From positions 1 through 64,000 of the forward strand of contig NW_025401100.1 in assembly GCF_011075055.1 (NCBI RefSeq): DNA of 64,000 nucleotides, given 5' to 3'. Position 1 is the first letter of the stretch; every line of letters starts with the position of its first letter. The notes below the pieces were generated by a model. It made no database searches. It saw only the letters and a program-made list of their open reading frames with translations, and had not been told where the DNA came from. Positions 11,101-21,922 of the stretch are shown here, one piece after another. Source of the DNA: Mangifera indica (taxonomy: Eukaryota > Streptophyta > Magnoliopsida > Sapindales > Anacardiaceae). The position numbers and the translations under genes are program-made.

Positions 11101-12634
11101 GCACTTGAACTCCCAAGTGTGAGGATAATTGTGGCCAACATTTTTTTCCTTTAATTTCTATTGCCCAAGAAAAGACTGACCAGCTTGGGTGATACATTAA
11201 TACTAGAGCTCCTATCTAGTTTTAGGTGAATTCATTTTTTATTATTATATGCTATCCAGTGATGTTTATGGCTGTTATTGATGTGTTTGTCTTCTTCTGT
11301 GCAGTTGAGGAATTTGTTATGGGCAACATCAAAGCATGACGTGTATCTTATGCAGAATTATTCTGCAATGCACTGGTCTTCTTTGCTCCAAAAGGGCACA
11401 GAAGTGCTGAACATGGTCAAGCCAATTGTTCCAACCTTGGTAAGTAGTTTCTTGGTTGATGAAGGTTGAGACTTATTTACTGTTTGAAATGCTCTGAACT
11501 GATTTTTATTTTGCAGAGACGCTCTAGACTGCTGGCTCAGCCTCTAAACAGAGTACAGATATGTACCATGGCAGTTGAAGAAAATTTATTGGTAGCTGGT
11601 GGTTTTCAGGGGGAACTTATTTGCAAGGTAAGCACATGTCTAAGTATTGCATGTGTCAAAACCAGTATGAACTAAAAAATTGCTGTATTCAGCATCTCAT
11701 ATTTACTTTTATGTTCTTGGCAGTATTTGGATCAACCTGGGGTTGCATTCTGCACAAAACTAACAGCAGATGAAAATGCCATCACCAATAATGTAGATGT
11801 TTACCGTGGCCCTAAGTTAGTAACTCTCATCAATACTTGCTTTACCAGACCTTTTAAGATATCTTTTTTATCTTTTGGATAAGAGGTAAAATTATTCCTT
11901 TTAACACTGAGCTATACCTTTTCTTTATAGTGGCTTATTGAGGGTCATGACCGCAAACAATGATGCTCAAGTTAGAATGTTTGATGCTGAAAACTTTGTC
12001 TGCCTTAATTGCTTCTCATTTGATTGGTCTGTTAATGTAAGTTTGTTCTTTGTAAATTCTCTCTAGGAATTGGATGTCCAATGGTTCCCTCATTTCTTAC
12101 ACGCTAATCAAATTTCGTGATGGTTTGCTTCCAGAATACTTCTGTTAGTCCAGATGGCAAGTTGTTTGCAGTCTTGGGGGACTGCACGGAGTGTTTATTA
12201 GCTGATGCCCAGACTGGGAAAGTCACTGGGAACCTTAAAGGACACCTGGACTACTCATTTGCTTCAGCTTGGCATCCAGATGGCAGAATTTTGGCTACTG
12301 GTAATCAAGACACTACTTGCAGGCTGTGGGACATAAGAAACCTTTCCCAGTCTTTGGCTGTATTGAAGGGAATATGGGGGCTATTAGAGCTCTGAAGTTT
12401 ACCTCTGATGGCCGGTTTCTGGCTATGGCAGAACCTGCAGACTTTGTTCATATAGTTGATGCTGGGTCTGGGTATGCCAAATGTCAGGAGATTGATCTAT
12501 TTGGGGAGATAGCTGGAATAGCCTTCAGCCCAGATGCGGAAGCTCTATTTGTTGGCATTGCTGACCGTACTTATGGCAGCTTGTTGGAGTTCAACAGAAA
12601 ACACTACAATCAATATTTGGACTCCATATTCTAG
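8120..12634 (+). CDS. WD40-repeat protein of the C2A9.03-like family, 8 coding exons, 1-base frameshift in the last exon
   Basis: Coding exons: 8120-8278, 8368-8535, 8706-8792, 11305-11439, 11517-11627, 11724-11815, 11931-12036 and 12135-12634, all with GT-AG borders. The N-terminus is an acidic tyrosine-rich tail (MEQFHFNNDYLDY), followed by a basic block with IPWERMKFSRDRYRETRLKQ, the family signature. WD repeats then run from about residue 165; the clearest has GH at 322 and LWD at 350-352. The start codon lies just after a 5' UTR intron. In the last exon one A is missing in GGGAATATGGGGG (12371-12372). As read, the protein stops at 12393-12395 after 372 residues; beyond the break a second frame carries the conserved C-terminus ending LDSIF at TAG 12632-12634 (452 aa expected). 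The 2.5 kb third intron holds no recognisable gene. The family probably acts as a scaffold in signalling or nuclear shuttling; the exact role is not evident. Confidence 0.88.
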
Positions 12635-15304
12635 TGGAGTGCGCTTTTAAGTCAAATCCCACTCACATGGCTATGGAAACCTGTATATGAAGTGGAAAAT
12701 TTTCCTTTTTAATTTTATATTTGAAGTATGTTTAAAGCTTAGTTTAGTTCTGGAAGTTGATATTATATGGCACTCTCTCTCTATTGGGATTTGTGGTGAT
12801 GTAAAGGTCGAGATTACAGTGTCGTTTGGCTTTAGGAAGCTATTGAAGGTGCCTTTTTGCACCGACAGAAATGGAAATATCAGTTTTGCTCCTTTGCATA
12901 GCTCTTTTATTAGTTGGGGGGTTGTATTGTAAATTGTTGTACCATCCTCAGTCACCGAAGTGGATCTCTTGAAGATTGGTTTCTTATCCCATTTCCTTAC
13001 GGAAGTCTTTTATCAGTAAGGACGTTGAAGGACAGCGAAAAAGAAGAAGAAAATAATAATACAATTATATTTGCAGTGTCGTGCGAAAATTGAATTGAGA
13101 TCTTTGACCAAATAAGTAATATCACCATCGCATGGATTTGGAGTTACTTTTGCATTAAGAAGAGTCGAGTCGTTTGTAAATTTATAAGCAGAATGGTTGG
13201 TGAAACAGAAGAATTGTAACGTGTTATCTTATGGGGAACACAAGGTTACCAAAGTCTTCCTCGTTACGGGAAGGTGCGAAGTCAAGTCTTTCTCATCAGT
13301 GTCGGCCAATCTGATTTGATGACACTAACTGGTCAAATTTCAGTCACAGTCCCACTTGACCCCTCTTGGAATTTTCTCCCTATCACTGTATTTCTTACTT
13401 TCTTGAAAAACTATTGATGCTTCTGGGTTTCCACGTTGAAAGTACAATGGAAGCAAATAGAGTCTTGGAGTGAGTGGCCTATGGGCGGGTTAAAGGGAAA
13501 GCTAATACTTGTCCTCTCTAACGTTGAATTTTAATTTATATATAGTCCGTAAGACTATTCGTTCAAGTATCCTTGACCCGACAAAACAGATCATTTGGGT
13601 ATAATAAGCTGAAATTTCATTTATTTATGTTTTATATTATATATATTTTAAGATATGTTATAATGCATATAAAAAATAATTTATATTATAAAATATATTA
13701 AATTAATACATATTTTATAATATAATATATATTATCGATATAAATCAATATATTTAAAAAAAAAACAATGTAATAGAAATATAAAAAGAAATTTTAAATT
13801 TTAAAGATATTTATGATATTTTTTAAAATGAAACCATATCAATTAAATTTTTATTATTTTGTTGATATTTTAATATTTCATTTTTAAAAATTTATCATAA
13901 TATATGACATAATACAATATTTGATATATAATATATAAAATTAAAGTTTTGATATATAATATAATACATAATTTAACTACAATAATTGATCTGTTTTTTA
14001 TACTTTGATGATTTACTACATTTATCAACTCCCTATTCTCAGTCAGAATTTGAATCATCATGGTTAGCGCTATTCAAATAAACGAAACGTGCATGACAGA
14101 TTTTTCTCCGTGGCACACTGCATTAAGTTAGGAATTGTATGAAATCTTTATGGACTTGGGCCAAAACTGAAGGCCAGGATACGGAAATAGTTTGCTACAG
14201 AAGGTGGTGAGGAAAAGAATTAAATCCAAATTCACATATGGTGAACCACCACCACCGCCCAATTCCACGATTGTTGCCACAGCCTCACTACTCACCGCCC
14301 ACCACTATCTTCTACTTGACAGCACTACGATTCCGTTTTTAGGATTTACGGGAAAAAAAAATGTTAAATTTCACTATTGATGCTCAAATCTAGAAATATA
14401 TTTTACTTACTGGAAAAAAAAATTTATCAAAAAAATAGAAGAAAGCAAAAACAGAATCGGTTGTATTTTTTCCTTTGCGTAATTGATAGAGATTTAAACC
14501 TATATACATATATATATATTTTAAGTTTTAATATTGAACTAATTTAAAAATTCATTGTATTGATAAAGTGTAGTTGATATTTATTGATTAAGGGATGAGG
14601 TGGGAGGCATGCGAGATGTCCTGAAAAAGTGAAAATAAGAAAAACGTAGGTTATTTATAGTGACATAAAACTACCATGAAAATGACAAAAACGGCAAATT
14701 CAAACATATCAAACTTTCCACCGTTGCTTCTTCTCTTCTGTGTCCTAATTAGGTGGCCGCATTCTCCACCAACAAATTTCTCAATCTTTCTTTAAATTTT
14801 GCTTTGTTTTTTCAGCAAGTAAATCTTACTTGAAGTACACCCTTCCAGGATTAGATTAACCACACTGAATAGATTAACATTTTAAATTTAATGATTAATT
14901 TTATAATTATTATATTAAATAAATTAAAATTTTAATTTTAATATATTACAGATGAGTTTCAAACTTATATATCTAGATATCCTATTTTTGGTAATTAGAC
15001 ACGAGGATTTTGCCTCAAATAATATGGTCCATCATCACATCAACAACTAATATATATATAAAATTAAAAATTTTAAAGATGAGTCAATTATCACGTGAAA
15101 TGCACATGGGTCTTGTGACAAATTTTGTAGGAAAATTGTGATGAAGTCATTTTTGCATCATATTTAAGGTTAGTGGAATCCAACACGCAGGTTGAGAGGG
15201 ACAGGTGGCCAAGTGGAGAGTGAAACCGCGTGAGAACCTGCCCTTTTCCAACCATCTTTTTATTATTCTGTCAACTTAATTTTGGTTAAAAAAAAATAAA
15301 GAGT
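12635..15304. other. WD40 gene 3' flank and intergenic DNA, no gene seen
   Basis: About 12635-12950 is probably the 3' UTR. About 13500-14050 is extremely AT-rich with TATAATATATAT-type short inverted repeats. Small open frames (12671-12955, 13870-14061, 14192-14380) are simple-sequence or chance frames. The segment 14700-15300 may include distal promoter of the ERF gene, with CACGTG in ATTATCACGTGAAATG near 15090. Confidence 0.55.
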
Positions 15305-15470
15305 AGTACTATGTATATCTATTTTAGGTACATAAATATATACATATTCATATGTATCATTATATGATTGGTTATTGTTTTATTTTTAATTTAAAATTAT
15401 CCAATCACATGATGATATATATAAATATGTATATATTTGTGTATTTAAAATAAATACACATGATTTTATT
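15305..15470. mobile_element. Hairpin MITE, family 2
   Basis: The left half (ATGTATATCTATTTTAGGTA...TATGATTGG) is the near-perfect reverse complement of the right half (CCAATCACATGATGATATAT...AAATACACAT), around a loop of TTATTTTTAATTTAAAATT. The right edge is ACACATGATTTTATT. The same design recurs at 16080-16245, 36345-36500, 53031-53194 and, more degenerate, at 58205-58370. Confidence 0.7.
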
Positions 15471-16079
15471 GAAAAATAAAAGGCTTATTCATTACTCAAT
15501 TCCAGCTTGCCACGTCGTTAATTAATATTTGTTGACCTCGCTCATTGGGAAAATTATTTATTTATTGAAAATTATAACATCACTTACAAGACTATGATAT
15601 ATATATTAATTAATTAATTAATAGATTAAATAATTTCTTTTTAACCTCAGATTTGGTCTAAAAACCCATTTCACTCCCAAATAGTATAAACAACATTTTA
15701 TCATCCCAAATCAAATTGATTTTGAAAAACTTTCAAATCTTATATATTTTGAAACTATTATATAACTCAAATAGTTATTTATATTTATAATTTGTTGAAT
15801 TATATTTAATTTTTTAAAAGTATAATTGTCAATTTTAAAATTATTAGGGATAAAATAATATTTCAAAAATTTTAAAAGTCATAATATTTTTAAAAATTAT
15901 AGCTTATCCCCTAATATATGATTTTGTGACAAAAACACTCCTATATATTGAAAGCGAGGAAGAAGAAGTGACGATGAAAAGAAACTAAAATAAAACGTCT
16001 CTTATATAATTTAGATATTTAAGATATTGTTTTTAATTTTTATTAATTCAAAGTTATATGATAATTTTGAAAATAGTAA
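15471..16079. other. AT-rich intergenic DNA, no gene seen
   Basis: Very AT-rich, with TAATTAATTAATTAAT simple sequence near 15607. Short complementary stretches such as TTTAAAAATTATAG suggest another decayed hairpin element. No coding signal. Confidence 0.5.
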
Positions 16080-16245
16080 TATTATATGTACTCATTTTAT
16101 ATACATAAATATTTACGTATTTAAATATATTATTATATGATTACATTTTATTTTATTATTAATTAAAAATCACTCAATCTTACGATAACATATATAAGTA
16201 TATATATATATTTATTTATTTAAAATAGGTACATATAATTTTATT
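16080..16245. mobile_element. Hairpin MITE, family 2, second copy
   Basis: ATTATATGTACTCATTTTAT on the left pairs with AAAATAGGTACATATAATTT on the right, around TTTTATTTTATTATTAATTAAAA. The layout matches the copy at 15305. It lies about 330 bp upstream of the ERF gene's TATA box, so it is part of the promoter neighbourhood. Confidence 0.6.
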
Positions 16246-16571
16246 ATTTTAAAAAATAAAATAATAGAGACAATATTCTAATTTCACTTTTTAATATTGT
16301 TATTTTATTAGCAAAATTTTAATTTTGAGGGAAAGTGTTAAGTACACTTGATTTTGAGTAAAACAAATATTATTTATATCAATTAAGGGTAAAAAAGTAT
16401 CAAAAAGTTAAACCTTAGGCGGGAACATGTAAATTACTATAATATAAGCAAATAAAAGTCGTTGTTGGTGATTCATCGCCGTATTATTTAGGTTTTGTAT
16501 TAAATCGACTAAATATTATTAAAAAGTTAATAATCTGATTTAGTGGGAGGATAATTAAGGTGGTGGGGTGC

Positions 16572-16578
16572 TATATAA
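16572..16578 (+). promoter_or_regulatory. Probable TATA box of the RAP2-4-like gene
   Basis: GTGCTATATAATATAATGC lies about 540 bp upstream of the start codon. It is followed by a pyrimidine-rich leader with T-runs at 16860 and 16940, consistent with a long 5' UTR. Placement is by motif only. Confidence 0.5.
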
Positions 16579-17116
16579 TATAATGCTGAGGTTGAAGATG
16601 AACCCAACATACAGACACAAATATACGAGAGATTTGAGAGCTTAAAACTGAGAGTGATTTTGGTTTTCCTTTAATTTGTTTACAATTCCCCACTCTGCCA
16701 TTCCCCGCCTCTCTGAATCCCTTTCTGTTAATCATCTGTCTTTTAGAAAAATCTGATTTTTGGGTTTGTTTTCAAAACAACTGAAAAAATAAATGGTTCA
16801 AAAGCAAACTTAGAAGGATTTCTCGAAAGCCAGGTGTTTTCAGAATCGAGATCCAGGATTTTTTTTTTTTTAACTATGTTTTGTGGTAATTTTTAGAAAG
16901 ATCTGTTGTTTTAGTTAGTTGAATCAGCTCGAAGGATTTTTTTTTTTTTGGTTCCTTTCAGGTTGACTTTTAGGTTCTTGAAATTGAAGGGGTTGTGTAT
17001 TTTAAACCTCTTTGATGTTATTTTTCTTATCAAATTGCCGGGTTGGTTTTTAATTTTCTTTTTTTGTTAACAGATTTGTTTTAGTTTGTGATCTTATCAG
17101 TTTCATTGTTGAAGGA

Positions 17117-18226
17117 ATGGCAGCTATAATGGATTTCTACAGTAGCAGAGCGCTTCAATCGGACCTCTTTGGCGGTGAATTAATGGAAGCACTTGAACCT
17201 TTTATGAAAAGTGCTTCCTCTTCGTCATCAATTACCCCTTCTCCTTCTGATAACCCCTCTCTCACTCCTTCTCCTTCTTCCTCTTTCCCTTCTACTTCTT
17301 GTAACAATTTATTCTCCTCTGCAACATTACCAGAGCCCAATTGGTGTCCTGATGCTTGCTCCACATCTTCAACCCATCTCTTTTCTAACGGGTTCTCGAT
17401 CCAAGACTCTTTGTTAGGTCTTCAGCAGCAGCCAGGTTCAATTGGGCTCAACAACCTCACTCAGTTCCAAATCCTACAGATCCAATCTCAGATCAACCTC
17501 CAAAACCAGATTTTCAGGCAACAACATCAACAATCGCAACAATTTCATCACCTTAACTTTCTTTCTCCAAAGCCCGTCCCGATGAAGCAAATGGGTTCTC
17601 CATCAAAGCCCGCGAAACTCTACAGAGGAGTGAGACAGCGACATTGGGGCAAATGGGTAGCCGAGATCCGACTCCCCAAGAACAGGACCCGGCTCTGGCT
17701 TGGAACTTTCGACACTGCTGAAGAAGCCGCCTTGGCTTACGACAAAGCCGCCTATAAGCTACGTGGCGACTTCGCAAGGCTCAACTTTCCTAACCTCCGA
17801 CATAACGGGTCCCACATCGGTGGCGACTTCGGCGAGTACAAGCCTCTCCATTCCTCTGTTGATGCGAAATTGACAGCCATCTGTCAAAACTTAGCTGAGT
17901 CGCAAAAACAAGGGAAAAGGGAGAAGCAAAGTAACTCTGCTGAGAAGAAACTACGCCGTTTGGGAAAACCCGCATCGGTGGTGAAGGAAGGAGCGAAAGT
18001 AGCAACAAATTTGGAGAACTTGAATATGGATGGTGGTTGTGAGGCAGAAGCTTGTGTTAAGGATGAGAGTAGTTGTAGTGAAGGGTCAGCAGACTCATCT
18101 CCTTTATCGGATTTGACTTTCCAGGATTCTTCAGAACCTTGCTGGGATGTCGTTTCAGAGAATTTTAAGTTGCAGAAGTACCCGTCACATGAGATAGATT
18201 GGGCTTCTATCTTATCTTGGATCTAG
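17117..18226 (+). CDS. RAP2-4: AP2/ERF transcription factor, DREB subgroup A-6, RAP2-4-like
   Basis: An intact intronless frame of 369 codons. The N-terminus carries the family box [10 protein letters not shown]...[14 protein letters not shown], then Ser/Pro-rich (residues 34-60) and Gln-rich (about 103-142) activation-type regions. A single AP2 domain spans about residues 167-225: [20 protein letters not shown], the [16 protein letters not shown] helix and RLNFP. Subgroup A-6 signatures follow: [27 protein letters not shown] and the C-terminal [11 protein letters not shown]. The domain binds DRE or GCC-type DNA. In Arabidopsis RAP2.4 the family mediates light, ethylene, drought and redox responses. 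The long 5' leader and nearby MITEs may affect its expression. Family and subgroup are certain; one-to-one orthology to RAP2.4 is very likely but not proven. Confidence 0.95.
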   Translation: MAAIMDFYSSRALQSDLFGGELMEALEPFMKSASSSSSITPSPSDNPSLTPSPSSSFPSTSCNNLFSSATLPEPNWCPDACSTSSTHLFSNGFSIQDSLLGLQQQPGSIGLNNLTQFQILQIQSQINLQNQIFRQQHQQSQQFHHLNFLSPKPVPMKQMGSPSKPAKLYRGVRQRHWGKWVAEIRLPKNRTRLWLGTFDTAEEAALAYDKAAYKLRGDFARLNFPNLRHNGSHIGGDFGEYKPLHSSVDAKLTAICQNLAESQKQGKREKQSNSAEKKLRRLGKPASVVKEGAKVATNLENLNMDGGCEAEACVKDESSCSEGSADSSPLSDLTFQDSSEPCWDVVSENFKLQKYPSHEIDWASILSWI

Positions 18227-19199
18227 TCATTGTAATGTTATTGTTAATGTTGTAATGTAGATTCTAGGGTGTTTCGTGGCTGCTGCAAAGAAATTTTTTG
18301 ACAGTTGCAGAGCCGAAGTCTGGTCTTTCAGTTTTATTTATGTTAATATGATGTACATCTCCCAAGTGGTCAGCTGGTTTTAGTCATGCTGAACCAGGGA
18401 AAATTTGTGCTTTCTTTAGTAAATTAGCGTCTTGTAATTGAAGCTGTAGTAGTAGTATGTTTTTTTGGGTTGGTTTTTGTGTTTGTAATATTGTTCTTCC
18501 GTGGTAGGATTTGTATGATAAAAAATAATTGAGTTTTGCAGATCAGAAATTGTCTTTTTTTTTTTTTTTTAATCTCAATTTTGTGGTCCTGGAAAACCTA
18601 CGGAGAATTTTGAGGTCTCTAACGAATTAGAAGTTACTTAAAGAAACCTGAGATAACCAATCTGATTCTTCCGGGTAAACAATGGCGGGTACCCTTTTTT
18701 GATCTTCACCAATGAGCCCTATCTTATTGAGTTAGGTATTTTTTTAGGTCAAATTAATTATATTAAAGATATAAAACCTCAAGATTTATAATTATTTTAT
18801 TAAATAAATTAAAATTTTGATTTTGAATATTTTATCAAAAAAATATTACCCTAAAAAGCTCATGGAGGGCACTATTTTTATCAACTCTTCGCGTGTAAAG
18901 GAGCAGGGAGATAGGGGAATTGTCAGACGACCCTTCTGGTCCGTCCAAAACAGTTTCTGCTCAACAGGTTTATTGGAGACGGCATAGGGTGTAGAAATTG
19001 ATTAAAAATGACCCAAGTTTGTGTTTCTTGGGTGAACAGGTTCAATGAATTTACGAAGTCAAGACAAGTTTTCAAAATATTGTCCCCCACTCACTATGGC
19101 TTTTATTTATTTAAGACTTTAACTGAAGGAAATTTAATCCAAAACGAACACACTTTTTCCTTGTTCGCATCAAATCAGATCTTGTAAAAGAGGCGCTCT
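18227..19199. other. 3' UTR of the ERF gene and intergenic DNA
   Basis: The first 300 bases are a T-rich 3' UTR, with a T run at about 18556. The rest shows no coding signal. Confidence 0.6.
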
Positions 19200-19733
19200 T
19201 GTAACTTGTCAACAATTACACTTTCCAGTTGGCCGAATGACTCTTTCTCACCGACGATAATTTTTTATTATTTAAATTTAGAAAGTTTATTTTTTTATTC
19301 ACCAGTTAAAAGCATTTTTTTTTTTGTGCCTTCTTCATTTTCGGGCAATCTTTGTTTCGTCTTCGGCCTTCATCGTTCACCATTTGTCGTCGGTCTTCAT
19401 TGTTTGCAACAGAGTCTCCAGCCTTCGTCATTCGTGACAGACTCTCTAACCTTCATCATTAAAAGATTGATCGAAGATGATCTTAATTAGAGAAGAAAGA
19501 AAAAAAATGAAACCCTTAAAAAAATATATTTTTAAAACTAAATTAAGATAAATGATAAATTTTCGTAATTAAGATAAAATTTTTTTAAATTTTTTAAATA
19601 TTATTAATTAAATAATAATTATATTTTTAATATTAATAAAAATTTTTAATAGTAATAATTAAAAAAAAAGATTAAATATTTAAATTTTTTAAAAATACGA
19701 ATTTAGATTTTTTCAACCTTGGTTAGAAGAAGA
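19200..19733. mobile_element. Probable degraded foldback element, copy 4
   Basis: The core has TTCGGGCAATCTTTG, TCGTCGGTCTTCATTG and TTCATCATTAAAAGATTGATC, and an AT-rich right arm ends with CAACCTTGGTTAGAAGAAGAG, which resembles the reverse complement of the family terminus. The left terminus is not recognisable. Assignment rests on overall style. Confidence 0.4.
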
Positions 19734-20569
19734 GTTTGATAAGAACACAACCTCGTTTGATTGATATTCCTAGTCATTGCATGTTGAGTAGTTTGTGCGG
19801 TAAGCACGTGGACAGTTGCACATTGGGCGACACCATCATAACAATTTTCCTTTGTTCCAGGACCTCCTACCGTCAGACTGGGTGGACAATAGTGTGGAAA
19901 TTAAAGCCACACATGGACGACAGAATTTGGCACCTTACATTAAAAGTAAATAATAATTATTTTGTCCCATTTCTCTTAGATTACTGGACTCGTTCTTTCA
20001 AATTGCAATAAAAATACTATTTACAGATATTTCAATTTCTTGGATATAAGTTCTCTACAATCATATAAATTATCTTTAATCTTAACGGATTATACAATTC
20101 TCTTTTTAAGGCCAACCCTTGGGTTGATAATTGTACATCATGTGGCTTAGAATTCCAAGCACAAGCTGGATGTGTGTCCACAACTGCAGCCCGTGAATTC
20201 TATGGTGATAATTCAATGAAAAGAACTCAATTTTCAATCCATAAATGCCTCAGCTGACCAACCGATCTTGCTTTTAATCACGAATCCGATTCCACCTGCC
20301 ACACTCTTTTGACATGGATGACTATGTAACTTAACGGAGACGCCTAAGTTGAAAGTGGGGGAAGAATTGTGGATAATAATTGGGCATGCCAGGTTTACCA
20401 ATCCTGATTGTCTGTCTTTTCTCTTGTTGTCTATTCAATAAAGCAATAGGGGCTGCCGAGGCATCTACACATCCTGTTATTTCAATTATAATTATAACAG
20501 AGAGGAAAACAAATACGATTCAATGTAGCAAACCATATCAAACTTTATGGAAGGGAAAATTAAAAAGCC
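19734..20569. other. Intergenic DNA, no gene seen
   Basis: A 91-codon open frame at 19736-20011 and a 73-codon frame at 20380-20601 have no known domain. The second runs into the next transposon, arguing against a gene. Confidence 0.5.
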
Positions 20570-21524
20570 GGCCAAAAGGCCCATTCTCATCCAAGGTTTA
20601 GTCTATTGAGAAATTTTTATCTGATAATCTTAAAAAATTTAAATACTCATTCGTCATCTAATTTTATTAGTATCATTTTTTAGTTTAATTATAAATTATT
20701 GATTTACCATTTTTAATATATATGAATACATACACTTAAAAAACCAAAATTTGATGAAGAAGTATATCATTAAAAAAATTGACCTTTTCTCATATTATTC
20801 ATATTTTTTTTATCGTAACCAACCCCAAAGTTTTGAAATATTACACTTTCACCCATTTTAAATAATTTGTAGATCTAACTCTACCGAATTTCTTTCTTCA
20901 TCTCTAACCAACATCTTTGCTTGAAATCAAGCTGACATCAGTTTATTTTTTCTTTTCATGGCTTCTCTTCCTTTCAACACAATCATGATAACTTTTTTTT
21001 TTCGTTCTAACATAGATTTGTCACATTTCAAGGAGAGAAAAACCACTCGTCATTGGGTTGATGATATTGAGAAACAAAAACAAAACTCTATTAGCATCAG
21101 ATCTCTTGCACAATCATGACCAAAAACTAGTCCATCATTGGTTGATTGCATTTTGCTTTGATTTGAAAAACTTTCGATGTTCAAGAATCTTTCATTAACG
21201 TGCAAGCGCATTTATGTCTTCGTGTTCTTTGAATTTTCTGTCTTTGCCAATATGCTTTTTGATTAATGTACAGGTAAATTTATGAGATGGCAATGGAGTG
21301 CTCTAGGCAGAGTGGAGTAACCGTGGAGCCAAGGGAAGGGGATACAAAAATTTTATTATTATTATTATTATTGTATATTATTGAATCAAATAACAATTAT
21401 AACCTTATTATTAATAGATTTTATTAATAATAATAATTGACGAATGAAAATTTTGATTTTCCAAAGTTACTATGTGAAAATTTGTCAATAGACTAATCCT
21501 TAGGTGGAAATAAGTCTTATGACC
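20570..21524. mobile_element. Foldback (MULE-like) element, copy 5
   Basis: Left end GGCCAAAAGGCCCATTCTCATCC and right end TTAGGTGGAAATAAGTCTTATGACC are inverted repeats. The core is longer than in other copies (CATCTCTAACCAACATC, TTCATGGCTTCTCTTCC) and not obviously symmetrical. An (ATT)n microsatellite sits at about 21354-21374. Flanks TAAAAAG and TAAAAAA hint at a decayed target-site duplication. Confidence 0.6.
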
Positions 21525-21922
21525 GTAAAAAAAATTTATATGGTTGGTGCACTCCATAATAATCTTACAGGACTTTCTGTGTTATATTACTATACCCACT
21601 AACAAGATTTAAGCAAGTTCTCCAGAAAAAGGAAAAAACCAAAAAACAAAAAAAAACTAAAAAAACAAAAAGCAAAAAACAAAAGAGAAAACCCCAGAAT
21701 CCTTCAGACAGTTACATGAATAGCTCAGTGGCAGACGCAATTTTCACCTACAAAAAGAACTAAGGAATTACTTCAATTCAGCCACTGAAAGATGTGTGGA
21801 TCAACCCATTAGGGAGAGTCCATTCCAGGGTTTCCTGTTTTCTTCATTTGGTATTTCTCCCACAAATGCAAGCACTGGTGGACAAAACCAAATTCAGCAC
21901 TGCAATATCCCCAACTCAATTA
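21525..21922 (-). other. 3' flank of the ERGIC3-like gene
   Basis: Contains a long AAACAAAAA-type A-rich tract (about 21620-21695) and the presumed 3' UTR. No other gene seen. Confidence 0.5.

Noticed and set aside
17155..18008. Several 68-74 codon frames overlapping the ERF gene
   Set aside because: Out-of-frame or antisense shadows of the RAP2-4-like coding sequence.
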